A stretch of DNA of 64,000 bases from Amycolatopsis camponoti (GTDB lineage Bacteria > Actinomycetota > Actinomycetes > Mycobacteriales > Pseudonocardiaceae), in contig NZ_CABVGP010000001.1 of NCBI RefSeq assembly GCF_902497555.1, positions 682,001 to 746,000 of the forward strand. The letters run 5' to 3'. The notes under the pieces are model-generated. The model saw nothing but the letters and a program-made list of their open reading frames with translations, searched no databases and was not told the DNA's origin. Positions 1-7,660 of the stretch are shown piece by piece. Within the stretch, counting starts at the first letter, position 1, and the number at the start of each line of letters is the position of its first letter. Made by a program: the position numbers and the translations under genes.

Positions 1-1257
1 TGGCCCGAGGTCCTGGAGCAGGTCAAGGAGGAGTCGAAGGCCGAGGCCGAGGAGGTCCGCGAGGCCGGCGGCCTGTACGTGCTGGGCACCGAGCGGCACG
101 AGTCGCGCCGCATCGACAACCAGCTCCGCGGCCGGTCGGGCCGCCAGGGCGACCCCGGCGAGTCCCGCTTCTACCTGTCGCTCGGTGACGAGCTCATGCG
201 CCGCTTCAACGCGACGATGGTCGAGCGCGTCATGACGACCATGCGGCTGCCCGACGACGTGCCGATCGAGCACAAGATGGTCTCCAAGGCCATCAAGAGC
301 GCGCAGACCCAGGTCGAGCAGATCAACATGGAGCAGCGCAAGGACGTCCTCAAGTACGACGAGGTCATGAACGAGCAGCGCAAGGTGATCTACGCCGAGC
401 GCCACCGCGTGCTGGCCGGCGAGAACATGCGCGAGCAGATCGAGGGCATGCTCGTGGACGTCGTCAACGCCTACGTGGACGGCGCGACCTCCAACGGCTA
501 CGCCGAGGACTGGGACCACGAGAAGCTGTGGACCGCGCTGAAGCAGCTCTACCCGGTCAGCATCGACTGGGACGACCTGATGGAGGACGGCGACCTCGAC
601 GCGCAAGGCCTGCGTGACGCCCTGGTGCAGGACGCCCGCAACGCCTACGACAAGCGCGAAGCGGAGATCAACGCGCTCGTCGGCCCGGACGGCATGCGGA
701 CCCTGGAGCACCAGGTGATGCTGACGGTCCTCGACCGCAAGTGGCGCGAGCACCTCTACGAGATGGACTACCTCAAGCAGGGCATCGGCATGCGGGCGCT
801 CGCGCAGCGCGACCCGCTGATCGAGTACCAGCGCGAGGGCTTCGACATGTTCCGCGCGATGCTCGACTCGCTGAAGGAGGAGGCCGTCGGCTTCCTGTTC
901 AACCTCCAGGTCGAGCGGGCCGAGGCGCCTCCGGCCGAAGACGCCGCCGCGCTGCCCACGGGCGTCGCTTCGGGCAACGGTCAGGCGGCGGAGGGCCGGC
1001 ACGCGCGGCCGGCGCCGCCGCAGCCGCCGACGACCGACACCGAGTCCGTCCCGGCCGCGCTGCGCGGCAAGGGCCTCGGCGGCGGTGGCCAGCAGTCGGG
1101 CGTGACGCTGTCCGGCCCTGGCGAGGACGGCGAGGTCGAGTCGCACGCCGACGGCGCGGCGCAGGCCGCGGGCGGTGGCGGCGGAGGGACCCGCCGGGAC
1201 CGCCGGGCCGCCCAGCGCGACGCCCAGAAGAAGGGCAAGAAGGGCCCGCGTCGCTGA
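1..1257 (+). CDS. secA: Preprotein translocase ATPase SecA, C-terminal part (5' end outside window)
   Basis: C-terminal part of the motor ATPase that pushes preproteins through SecYEG at the cytoplasmic face. The reading frame is open from base 1, so the start lies upstream. The fragment opens inside the second nucleotide-binding domain and shows the arginine-finger region [14 protein letters not shown] near residue 45. The helical scaffold/wing domain follows, with the conserved run ending QREGFDMF. The last ~120 residues are a Gly/Pro/Ala-rich linker ending in a Lys/Arg-rich tail (KKGKKGPRR). There is no Cys-containing zinc motif for SecB binding, as is usual in actinobacterial SecA1. A strong hairpin follows the stop codon. 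The gene order downstream resembles that of mycobacterial secA1. Identification is secure. Confidence 0.97.
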   Translation, partial: WPEVLEQVKEESKAEAEEVREAGGLYVLGTERHESRRIDNQLRGRSGRQGDPGESRFYLSLGDELMRRFNATMVERVMTTMRLPDDVPIEHKMVSKAIKSAQTQVEQINMEQRKDVLKYDEVMNEQRKVIYAERHRVLAGENMREQIEGMLVDVVNAYVDGATSNGYAEDWDHEKLWTALKQLYPVSIDWDDLMEDGDLDAQGLRDALVQDARNAYDKREAEINALVGPDGMRTLEHQVMLTVLDRKWREHLYEMDYLKQGIGMRALAQRDPLIEYQREGFDMFRAMLDSLKEEAVGFLFNLQVERAEAPPAEDAAALPTGVASGNGQAAEGRHARPAPPQPPTTDTESVPAALRGKGLGGGGQQSGVTLSGPGEDGEVESHADGAAQAAGGGGGGTRRDRRAAQRDAQKKGKKGPRR

Positions 1258-1268
1258 CGAAGTTTTCC

Positions 1269-1303
1269 GGGGCCGGGGTGCACGCGCACCCCGGCCCCGT
1301 TCT
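1269..1303 (+). terminator. Rho-independent-type terminator after secA
   Basis: A 13-bp perfect GC-rich stem (1269-1281 with 1286-1298) and a 4-base loop, followed by GTTCTT. It lies 11 bases after the secA stop codon and just before the P450 ribosome-binding site, so it should separate secA from the P450 gene. Confidence 0.75.
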
Positions 1304-1322
1304 TGCGCGAGGGGAGAAGCCG

Positions 1323-2498
1323 GTGGACCCGCAGGAGTTCTTCGCGCTGTTCGGCGCCGGTCGGCGGCCGGATCCGTACCCGCACTACCGCCGGTGGCGT
1401 GAGCGCTACCCCGTCGCCGAGCTGGCCGAGCGGATGTTCGCGGTCAGCGGTCTCGGCGAGGCGACGCAGGTGCTGCGCGACCCGGCGTTCGGGCACCCCG
1501 AACCGGAGTACCTGGATCCGGCGGACCGGCTTCCGGACCAGCCGGTCGACGAATCGGGACGCGTGGTCCGGGCGTTCCTGTCGCTGAACCCGCCCGACCA
1601 CACGCGGTTGCGGCGGCTGGTGGCGAAGGCGTTCACGCCGCGGATGGTCGAGCGGCTGACGCCGCGGATCGAGGAGATCACCGCGTCGCTCGTCGACCGC
1701 GCGCCGGCCGGGTTCGACCTGATGACGTCGCTGGCGAAGCCGTTGCCGGTCGAGGTGATCGCGGAGCTGCTCGGCGTGCCGCTGGACGACCGCGAGCGCT
1801 TCGCGGAGTGGTCGCACGCGATGGCGCGGGCGCTGGACCCGCCGTTCCTGCAGCACCCGGACTCGGTCGAGCCCGCGGTCCGGGCACGGCAGTCGTTCGT
1901 CCGCTACTTCCGTTCGCTGGCGCAGGAGCGGCGGCGCGAGCCGGGGGAGGACCTGCTGTCGGCGCTGGTGGCGGTGTCGGACGCGGGCGACGTGCTCAGC
2001 GAGGGCGAGCTGCTGGTGACGCTCACGCTCCTGCTGATCGCCGGCCACGAGACGACGACGAACCTGATCGGCAACGGAGTCCTGGCGCTGCTGCGCCACG
2101 ACGGCGTGGGGGCGGCGGCTCCCGAGCGGGTGGTGGAGGAGACGCTGCGCTACGACTCCCCGGTCCAGCTGACGGCCCGCACAGCGTTGCGCGACACGGC
2201 TTTGGGCGAGGTGAAGGTCCCGGCGGGCAGCCAGGCGATAGTCCTGATCGGAGCGGCCAACCGCGACCCGTCGACGGGCGGCGACGTGTTCGACCCGTCC
2301 CGGACGCCGGGCCGGCACCTGGCGTTCGGCCAGGGGATCCACTTTTGCCTCGGAGCACCGCTGGCGAGGCTGGAGGGCCGCATCGTGTTCCGGGAGCTGG
2401 CTCGCCGGCTGCCGAAGCTGAGGCTGGCGGGCGATCCCGAGTGGAATGCGACGACGACCTTGCGCGGTTTGGCGACGCTCCCGGTCGTGGCCTCTTAG
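1323..2498 (+). CDS. Cytochrome P450
   Basis: Bacterial class I cytochrome P450 of about 391 residues, a soluble haem monooxygenase that needs a ferredoxin and a ferredoxin reductase; neither is encoded nearby. Visible motifs are the I-helix oxygen-binding AGHETT, the K-helix [10 protein letters not shown] (ExxR) and the haem-ligand loop [10 protein letters not shown] with the axial cysteine. The GTG start is chosen because GAGGGGAG sits directly upstream and the protein then begins [11 protein letters not shown], normal for this family; the longer open frame runs back into secA. Substrate unknown. It is convergent with the next gene. P450s are not part of the conserved secA neighbourhood, so this is an accessory insertion. 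Confidence 0.93.
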   Translation: MDPQEFFALFGAGRRPDPYPHYRRWRERYPVAELAERMFAVSGLGEATQVLRDPAFGHPEPEYLDPADRLPDQPVDESGRVVRAFLSLNPPDHTRLRRLVAKAFTPRMVERLTPRIEEITASLVDRAPAGFDLMTSLAKPLPVEVIAELLGVPLDDRERFAEWSHAMARALDPPFLQHPDSVEPAVRARQSFVRYFRSLAQERRREPGEDLLSALVAVSDAGDVLSEGELLVTLTLLLIAGHETTTNLIGNGVLALLRHDGVGAAAPERVVEETLRYDSPVQLTARTALRDTALGEVKVPAGSQAIVLIGAANRDPSTGGDVFDPSRTPGRHLAFGQGIHFCLGAPLARLEGRIVFRELARRLPKLRLAGDPEWNATTTLRGLATLPVVAS

Positions 2499-2619
2499 GA
2501 CCGAGGGGAGCCGCGGCCGCCCTCGCTGGGGCGGCGCATCTCGGGTCGCGCCGGCTCGGCCGCGGTCGGTCGGGCGCCGGAGGCCTCGGGTGAGTCCTCC
2601 GACGCTCGGCTCGCGGCAA

Positions 2620-2789
2620 CCATCCGCACCGGCCGACCATCCGCACCGGCGACCGGCTGCACTGGCCGACCGGCCTGGCCAGCTGCACTGGCCGACCGGC
2701 TGTACCGGCCGACCGGCTGTACCGGCCGACCGGCTGCAGCAGCCGACCGGCCTGGCCGGCGGCACCGACCGACCGGCTGCGTTGGTCGG
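2620..2789. repeat. Degenerate 17-bp tandem array (nine units)
   Basis: Nine head-to-tail units with consensus CCGGCTGYACYGGCCGA between two convergent genes. Unit lengths are 17, 16, 17, 26, 17, 17, 17, 26 and 17 bases; the two long units carry a similar 9-base insert starting CCTGGCC. The period is not a multiple of three and no recognisable protein reads through it, so it is a non-coding minisatellite. Together with its unremarkable flanks it fills 2499-2884. Confidence 0.85.
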
Positions 2790-2884
2790 TGTTGCCGGAT
2801 CGCCGGTGCCGCCCGGCTCGACTGACCGCCGGTGGGCGCCCGGCTGCGCCGTCGCAGGCGGTGCGCGGGCAGCGTGCGCCCCGC

Positions 2885-3349
2885 TCACGCCGCCGCCTGC
2901 CGGCGCGCCTGCTGGTCCGGACGGCCCGGCTTCAGCAGCGCGAAACGCACGCACTGCCAGCCTGCCGGGGTCCGGGTGAAGCGGGCCGCCAGCGCGAACG
3001 ACCGGCCTGCCACCTCCACCCGGGCGCACGCCTCGATCACCCCCGCCACCGGGGTGCACACGTGCACCCGGCGCATCCGGTGGCGCGGCCCCGCGCGGTG
3101 CGGCCCGCTGAGGCCGGCGAAGACCTCCGGCCCCACCAGCCCGCGGATCTGCGGGACCGGCCGCCGTCCGTCGTACGCCTCCAGCAGCATGTTCAGCACG
3201 CGGTGGACCTCGCTCGCTTCGAGCTGCCTCGGCACCGGCAACCGGGCGTCGCCGCGCCGGTGTTCTCGGCGGGGCATCGCCGGCGGCCGTTCGGCCCGGC
3301 GCGGCACTTCGGTGTGGACCAGCGTTCTCACGCTGTGTTCCTCGGACAT
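2885..3349 (-). CDS. Rv3235-family conserved protein
   Basis: Small conserved actinobacterial protein of about 154 residues resembling the Rv3235 family, which sits near secA1 in mycobacteria. Function unknown. The N-terminal ~45 residues are basic and low complexity; the C-terminal half has the conserved-looking segments LEAYDGRRPVPQIRGLV and RVHVCTPVAGVIEACARVEV, and it ends in a basic QQARRQAAA tail. Start chosen at the ATG beginning MSEEHSVRTL because GAGGGGAGGAA lies just upstream; the open frame continues further with no better signal. It is convergent with the P450 and separated from it by the 17-bp array. A role linked to secretion would be inference from position only. Confidence 0.75.
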   Translation of the reverse strand: MSEEHSVRTLVHTEVPRRAERPPAMPRREHRRGDARLPVPRQLEASEVHRVLNMLLEAYDGRRPVPQIRGLVGPEVFAGLSGPHRAGPRHRMRRVHVCTPVAGVIEACARVEVAGRSFALAARFTRTPAGWQCVRFALLKPGRPDQQARRQAAA

Positions 3350-3531
3350 TTCCTCCCCTCCCGGGCACGGCATTTCGCCGTCGCCGCCGCTTAGAGGTGG
3401 GAACCGGCCGGAAAGGCGATGGGAATCGCCCGATTCGGGAAAGAACCGCCGAAGCGATGGATTCGCCGACGCCGGTGCGGTAGGCGCGAGCCGTTGTTGC
3501 GCTATGCGAGACAACGCGTCGGCGCCCCGGC

Positions 3532-3537
3532 TATGGT
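3532..3537 (+). promoter_or_regulatory. -10 element of a leaderless promoter (TATGGT)
   Basis: TATGGT ends 7 bases before the GTG at 3545, the spacing expected when transcription begins at the start codon. No Shine-Dalgarno sequence is present. This decides the start of the HAD gene. Confidence 0.5.
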
Positions 3538-3544
3538 GTGCCGG

Positions 3545-3934
3545 GTGCTGAAGGGGTTATTGGTCGATTTCGCCGGAGTTCTCACGGATCCCGACGCCGG
3601 CCGCTTCTACGACTACCTGGTGGCCGCGCGTGAGCGAGGGGTCCGTACCGCGCTGCTGTCGAACGCCCCCGGGGCGTCGGCCGAGGTCAAGAACACGATG
3701 TTCGACTATTTCGACGCACTCGTGTTTTCCGGTGAGGTGGGGGTCGCCAAACCGGATCCGGCCGTCTACCTGATCGCGGCCGACCAGCTCGGCCTGCCCG
3801 CCGTGCGCTGCGCGTTCGTCGACGACTCCGCCGCGAACATCCGCGGCGCCGTCCAGGCGGGCATGGTCGGCGTGCACCACCGGTCGGTCGAGGAAACGCT
3901 CACCGAGCTCGACGCGCTGTTCCCGGACGGGTGA
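3545..3934 (+). CDS. Small HAD-superfamily hydrolase without cap domain
   Basis: Haloacid-dehalogenase-fold phosphatase-like protein of about 129 residues. Motif I is VDFAGVLTD: the nucleophile Asp is present, and the usual second Asp is replaced as in DFGGVL-type members. Motif II is LLSNAP, motif III is KPDPAVY and motif IV is VDDSAANI. The cap normally found between motifs I and II is absent, which makes the protein far shorter than typical 200-residue HADs. Start is GTG 3545 from the leaderless promoter; ATG 3533 in the same frame is an alternative. Substrate unknown. Convergent with the rRNA methyltransferase gene (3-base gap). Confidence 0.8.
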   Translation: MLKGLLVDFAGVLTDPDAGRFYDYLVAARERGVRTALLSNAPGASAEVKNTMFDYFDALVFSGEVGVAKPDPAVYLIAADQLGLPAVRCAFVDDSAANIRGAVQAGMVGVHHRSVEETLTELDALFPDG

Positions 3935-3937
3935 GCG

Positions 3938-4699
3938 TCACCGCGCGCGGCGGACCAGTTCGAATGACAGGACCGCCGCCGCGGCTGAGACATTCAGCGA
4001 CTCGACGTCACCCGGCATGGGAATGGACACCCATTCCGTGACGAGCTCGCCGACTTCGGCGCCGACTCCGCCTGTCTCGCCGCCGAGCACGAACGCGGCG
4101 CGCTGCGGCAGGTCGACGTCGAAAACCGTGGTGCGCGCCGACGCGCCGAGCGCGTAAAGGCCGTAACCGGCTTCGGTGAGCATTTCGGCGGCATCGCGCG
4201 CGGAACCGCACCGCAGCACCGGCGCGCGAAAGGCGACGCCGGCCGAAGCCTTGACCACCAGCGGGTCGAGGGCCGCGACGCCGCGGCGCGGCACGATCAC
4301 GCCGTCGAGCCCGGCGGCGGTCGCCGTGCGCAGGATCATCCCGACGTTCGCGGGCGTGGTGATGCCGTCGAGCAGCAGCACGCGCGACGGCGGGCGACGG
4401 TCCGAAAGCGCCGCTTCGAGCGCGCGCATCCGCGGCGCGACGACGTCGGCGAGCACGCCCTGGTCCTGCTTGCCGTTGCCCGCGAGCACCTTGACCCGGT
4501 GGGCGCTGGCGCGCTGCACGACCACGCCCGCGTCCTTCGCCGCGCGCTGGATCTCCGCCGCGCCGGGGCCGCGAGCGGTGTCGGCGAGGATCACCTTGTC
4601 CACGCGCAGGCCGCCGTCGGCCAGCGCTTCGAGCACCGGCTTCCGGCCGTAGACGGTCAGGAAGCGGTCTTTCGGCGAGACAGTCGACTCATCACCCAC
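3938..4699 (-). CDS. TrmH/SpoU-family RNA 2'-O-methyltransferase
   Basis: SPOUT-fold methyltransferase, probably acting on rRNA or tRNA ribose with S-adenosylmethionine. An N-terminal substrate-binding domain (VYGRKPVLEAL) is followed by the SpoU signatures: LLDGITTPANVGMILRTA (motif 1), FVLGGETGGVG (motif 2) and IPMPGDVESLNVSAAAAVL (motif 3, knot). Length ~253 residues fits RlmB/TrmH proteins. The frame is open to an ATG at 4735, but that codon overlaps the ATG of the divergent acyltransferase, and a -10-like TACACA lies between; GTG 4699 (VGDESTVSP) is therefore preferred, with moderate certainty. The exact target nucleotide cannot be read from the sequence. Confidence 0.88.
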   Translation of the reverse strand: MGDESTVSPKDRFLTVYGRKPVLEALADGGLRVDKVILADTARGPGAAEIQRAAKDAGVVVQRASAHRVKVLAGNGKQDQGVLADVVAPRMRALEAALSDRRPPSRVLLLDGITTPANVGMILRTATAAGLDGVIVPRRGVAALDPLVVKASAGVAFRAPVLRCGSARDAAEMLTEAGYGLYALGASARTTVFDVDLPQRAAFVLGGETGGVGAEVGELVTEWVSIPMPGDVESLNVSAAAAVLSFELVRRAR

Positions 4700-4720
4700 A
4701 CCCGGCAGTCTCGCACTGTG

Positions 4721-4726
4721 TAAGGA
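4721..4726 (+). promoter_or_regulatory. -10 element of a leaderless promoter (TAAGGA)
   Basis: TAAGGA lies 7 bases before the ATG at 4734 with no ribosome-binding site between them, the spacing of a leaderless actinobacterial promoter. It lies inside the 5' region of the divergent methyltransferase gene. Confidence 0.45.
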
Positions 4727-4733
4727 TCGGCTC

Positions 4734-6140
4734 ATGCCCGACCGCCTGTCCGCGCTGGACGCCTCGTTCCTCTACGTCGAGGACCACGCGACGCCGATGC
4801 ACGTCGGCGGGGTGGCGATCTTCGAGCGGCCGCGCTCCGGGTTCACCTACGCGCAGCTGCTCGACCTCGTCGGGGCGCGGCTGGCGTACCTGCCGCGCTA
4901 CCGCCAGCGCGTGGCGGAGGTGCCCGGCCACCTCGCGCGGCCGGTGTGGGTGGACGACGTCGACTTCGACCTGAACTACCACGTCCGGCGCTCGGCGCTG
5001 CCCCAGCCGGGCAGTGACGAGCAGCTGTTCGACCTGGTCGCGCGCCTGATGTCGCGGCGGCTGGCGCCGGAGCGGCCGCTCTGGGAGGCGTACTTCATCG
5101 AGGGGCTCTCCGGTGACCGGGTGGCGCTGGTGACGAAGACTCACCAGTCCGTTGTGGACGGTGTCGGCACGATCGAGCTCGGCCAGCTCATCCTCGACCC
5201 GACGCCGGCCGAGCCGGAGCCGTTCGAGGACATCTGGACGCCGCGGCGCGAGCCGAGCCGCGCGCAGCTGGTGCTGGACGCGGTCAGCGAGGGCGTCCAG
5301 CGGCCGGGCGTGGTCGTGGAGAACGTCCGCTCGGCGGCGAACGACGCGTTCGCGGCGGCGGGCAAGTTCGCCGAGACCGTCGGCGGGGTGGCGTCGACGC
5401 TGCGCACGCTGGTGAAGCCGGCGCCGACCGGGCCGCTGAACGTCCGGGTGTCCGGCGGGCGCGTGTTCTCGGTGGTGCGCACGCGGCTCGAGGACTTCCG
5501 CAAGATCCGCGCGGCCCACGGCGGCACGGTCAACGACGTCGTCCTCGCGGCCATCACGGGCGCCCTGCGCGAGTGGCTGCTGTCGCGCGAGGAGTCGCTG
5601 ACCCCGAACGCGACGATCCGCGCGCTGGTCCCGCTGGCGGTCCGCGACGCCGAGACGGCGGAGTACTCGACGCCGGCCCTGGTCGGCAACCAGGTGGCCG
5701 CGTACCTGGTGGACCTGCCGGTCGGCGAGCCCAACCCGGTGCTGCGGCTGCAGCACATCGGCCACGCGATGACCGAGCACCTGGACTCGGGCCGCCCGGT
5801 GGCGGCGCGCGGGCTGCTCAAGGTGGGCGGCTTCGCCCCGGCTACCCTGCACTCCCTGGGGGCGCGCGCGGCGGGGTCGCTGTCCGGGCGCATCTTCAAC
5901 GTCATGGTGACCAACTCGCCGGGCCCGCAGGTGCCGATGTACGCGGGAGAGGCCAGACTGGTCGAGATGTTCCCGGTGATGCCGCTGATGCGCACCCAGG
6001 CGCTGGCGATCGGGGTGACGTCGTACCACGGCGGCGTCTACTTCGGACTGAACGGCGACCGCAAGGCCGCGTTCGACGTCGACCTCGTGGCCGGGATGAT
6101 CGAAGAGTCCGTGGAAGAGCTGAAGGGTGCGCACTGGTGA
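4734..6140 (+). CDS. WS/DGAT-family acyltransferase (Tgs-like), altered active site
   Basis: Wax-ester-synthase/diacylglycerol-acyltransferase family protein of 468 residues, normal length. It begins with the typical MPDRLSALDASFLYVEDHATPMHVG. The family active site HHxxxDG reads HQSVVDG at about residues 137-143: the second histidine, taken as the catalytic base in characterised enzymes, is glutamine. The codons are unambiguous (CAC CAG). Other family segments are intact, including PLWEAYFIEGL, NDVVLAAITGALR and the C-terminal NSPGPQVPMYAG. It occupies the place of Rv3233c/Rv3234c (tgs3) in mycobacteria. It may be a low-activity triacylglycerol synthase, use another base, or have lost catalysis. 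Overlaps the next gene by 4 bases. Confidence 0.9.
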   Translation: MPDRLSALDASFLYVEDHATPMHVGGVAIFERPRSGFTYAQLLDLVGARLAYLPRYRQRVAEVPGHLARPVWVDDVDFDLNYHVRRSALPQPGSDEQLFDLVARLMSRRLAPERPLWEAYFIEGLSGDRVALVTKTHQSVVDGVGTIELGQLILDPTPAEPEPFEDIWTPRREPSRAQLVLDAVSEGVQRPGVVVENVRSAANDAFAAAGKFAETVGGVASTLRTLVKPAPTGPLNVRVSGGRVFSVVRTRLEDFRKIRAAHGGTVNDVVLAAITGALREWLLSREESLTPNATIRALVPLAVRDAETAEYSTPALVGNQVAAYLVDLPVGEPNPVLRLQHIGHAMTEHLDSGRPVAARGLLKVGGFAPATLHSLGARAAGSLSGRIFNVMVTNSPGPQVPMYAGEARLVEMFPVMPLMRTQALAIGVTSYHGGVYFGLNGDRKAAFDVDLVAGMIEESVEELKGAHW

Positions 6141-6628
6141 GGGTCTATCTGCCTGCGACCATCGCGATGCTTCGCGACCTCGAATCCTCGGGGGAGTTCC
6201 GCGCCCGCAGCGGAACGGCGTTCGCGTTGACGCCGGCCTTGCGCGAGGCGTATTCGAGCGGGTCGGACGAAGAGCTGGAGTACGCGGCCCTGCTGGACGC
6301 GGCCCGCGCTTCGCTGCGGCTGATCGCGGCGGAGGAGAAGGGCGAGCCACGTCGAGTGGTGATTTCGGCGGACGTCGAGGGCCTGACGCTGCGTCCGGAC
6401 CTGGACGCCCCGGTGGTCCGCATCGGCGGCCCGATCCCGCTGTCGGCGGTGGCGGCGATCCACGTGGACGCCCCGGAGGCGGCCGACGCGGTCTCGGCGG
6501 CCGCGGCGGTGATCGACGCGGCAGACCTGGGCGACCCGGACGCGGAGTTCACCCTGGGGGATGCCGAGGACCACGAATTGGCTTGGTACGCGCCGCAGGA
6601 ACTGCCGTTCTTGCTGGAGCTGCTCTGA
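6137..6628 (+). CDS. DUF6912 (Rv3231c-like) conserved protein
   Basis: Acidic cytoplasmic protein of about 163 residues beginning VRVYLPATIAMLRDLESSG, the hallmark start of this actinobacterial family. Middle: TPALREAYSSGSDEELEYAAL; C-terminus: HELAWYAPQELPFLLELL. No catalytic motif is recognisable and no function is known. GTG 6137 overlaps the stop codon of the acyltransferase gene, so the two are translationally coupled. Linkage between a Tgs-like acyltransferase and this family also exists in mycobacteria, which suggests a shared process. A perfect inverted repeat starts right after its stop codon. Confidence 0.8.
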   Translation: MRVYLPATIAMLRDLESSGEFRARSGTAFALTPALREAYSSGSDEELEYAALLDAARASLRLIAAEEKGEPRRVVISADVEGLTLRPDLDAPVVRIGGPIPLSAVAAIHVDAPEAADAVSAAAAVIDAADLGDPDAEFTLGDAEDHELAWYAPQELPFLLELL

Positions 6629-6660
6629 GTTGTCCACAGGTGGAATGACCTGTGGACAAC
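6629..6660. promoter_or_regulatory. Perfect inverted repeat with two DnaA-box-like 9-mers
   Basis: 13-bp perfect arms (6629-6641 and 6648-6660) around a 6-base spacer. Each arm contains TTGTCCACA, the form of DnaA box favoured in high-GC actinobacteria, in opposite orientation (6630-6638 and 6651-6659). It immediately follows a stop codon, so it could instead act simply as a terminator hairpin, although no T-run follows. Confidence 0.55.
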
Positions 6661-6736
6661 CGGTGGATTCCGGTCTGGGTGGTCGGGGGCGGCCGATAGA
6701 CTGGGACCGGGGACGCCCCCCAGGGAAGGGCGGGGG

Positions 6737-6833
6737 CTGTCCGGCGGGGCGGAGCCGAAGGGGCGGTTTCGGCGGAGCTGCGGGTGAGCGAGCCACCGCG
6801 ACTTTGCCGCAGCGGATCGCGTTCCCCGGACAG
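6737..6833. other. Candidate folded element with three nested stems
   Basis: Within the intergenic stretch 6661-6838, CTGTCCGG (6737-6744) can pair with CCGGACAG (6826-6833). Between them are GCCGAA/TTCGGC (6754-6759 with 6768-6773) and GCTGCGG/CCGCAGC (6777-6783 with 6807-6813). This gives a three-way-junction shape, on either strand. On the minus strand it would be the 3' end of the lipoprotein mRNA. GC-rich DNA makes such pairings easily, so confidence is low. Confidence 0.25.
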
Positions 6834-6838
6834 AACAC

Positions 6839-7591
6839 CTACCCCACCTCGCCCGCAGGCGGCGCCTGAACATCCACCGGAACCCCCCACTCGCTGTACC
6901 GGGTAGTGATCCGAGCCTCCCCACCCTGCAGGATCGGCGAAAGATCCAGCACGACCTGCAAAGGCCGATGCCCCTCATCCAGCCACAGCTCCACCGGGAA
7001 CTTCCCGCCGAGGCGCCCAGCCGAATCCGCGGACAGCCCCGCCGGCAAATCCGCCCCCAGCCGGGCCAAGTCCAGCTCCACCCGGTAGTGCTCCGCGGCC
7101 ACGCCGTCCAGTTTCCCGTGCTCTGACGAGACGATCGAGCCCGCCGTCCGGATCTCGCCCAGGGTGTGCGCCGGGTCGTTCTGGGTCGTCAGCTGGGCCA
7201 GGCTTCCGCCCAGGACCTGGGAAAACGGGTCGGTCCCGGCCGCCGTGACCACCACCCACGGCTTGCCCGTGCCGACCTCGTCGCGGGACCCCTCCGGGAC
7301 CTTCGCGTACAGCTTGCCGGCCACCAGCCGCAGCTCCATCGGCTCGCCGATGAAGTCGGTCGTCATCACCTGGGACGTCCCGCCCGCGCCGAACCGCGCC
7401 TGGCCCTGGCCTTTCGAACGGACCTGGCCCACCGCGACGTCCGTGGTGAACTTCGCCGAGCCGCCGCTCGTCGTGGCCGCCGTGGCGGCGTCGGCCAGCG
7501 CTCGCGCGTCGGTGAACGCCGGTGGTGACGGCGGCGAAGAACACGAGCCCAGCAAGAACCCGAACAGCAGCACGACGGCGGCTTTGCGCAT
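6839..7591 (-). CDS. LppX/LprAFG-family lipoprotein
   Basis: Exported lipoprotein of 250 residues. Lipobox LLGSC ends at Cys17 after a short hydrophobic signal. The mature part matches the LppX/LprAFG fold: AKFTTDVAVGQ near the start, a VAGKLYAKVPEG strand, and C-terminal RITTRYSEWGVPVDVQAPPA. In mycobacteria LprG and LppX carry triacylated lipids or DIM between membrane and envelope. It is a tandem paralogue of the next gene upstream (7661-8545). The ATG lies only a few bases beyond that gene's terminator T-run and lacks an obvious ribosome-binding site, so expression probably depends on read-through or an unseen promoter. Confidence 0.87.
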   Translation of the reverse strand: MRKAAVVLLFGFLLGSCSSPPSPPAFTDARALADAATAATTSGGSAKFTTDVAVGQVRSKGQGQARFGAGGTSQVMTTDFIGEPMELRLVAGKLYAKVPEGSRDEVGTGKPWVVVTAAGTDPFSQVLGGSLAQLTTQNDPAHTLGEIRTAGSIVSSEHGKLDGVAAEHYRVELDLARLGADLPAGLSADSAGRLGGKFPVELWLDEGHRPLQVVLDLSPILQGGEARITTRYSEWGVPVDVQAPPAGEVG

Positions 7592-7597
7592 GGCGCC

Positions 7598-7642
7598 AAC
7601 AAAAACACAGCGGCTCCCCCGAACCCGTTCGGGGGAGCCGCT
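7598..7642 (-). terminator. Rho-independent terminator between paralogous lipoprotein genes
   Basis: 15-bp perfect stem (7609-7623 with 7628-7642) and a 4-base loop; read on the minus strand it is followed by TGTGTTTTTGTTG. A textbook terminator for the upstream lipoprotein gene, ending 6 bases before the ATG of the downstream one. Confidence 0.9.
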
Positions 7643-7660
7643 GCTACTGAGAGTCTCCGG

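Noticed and set aside
2620..2789. CRISPR array
   Set aside because: Units are contiguous with no unique spacers, and no cas gene is present; nothing else in the window resembles a CRISPR.
981..3368. 795-codon open frame on the minus strand over secA and the P450
   Set aside because: Arg/Pro/Gly-rich translation with no family motif, antisense to two secure genes. Such shadows are expected in GC-rich DNA.
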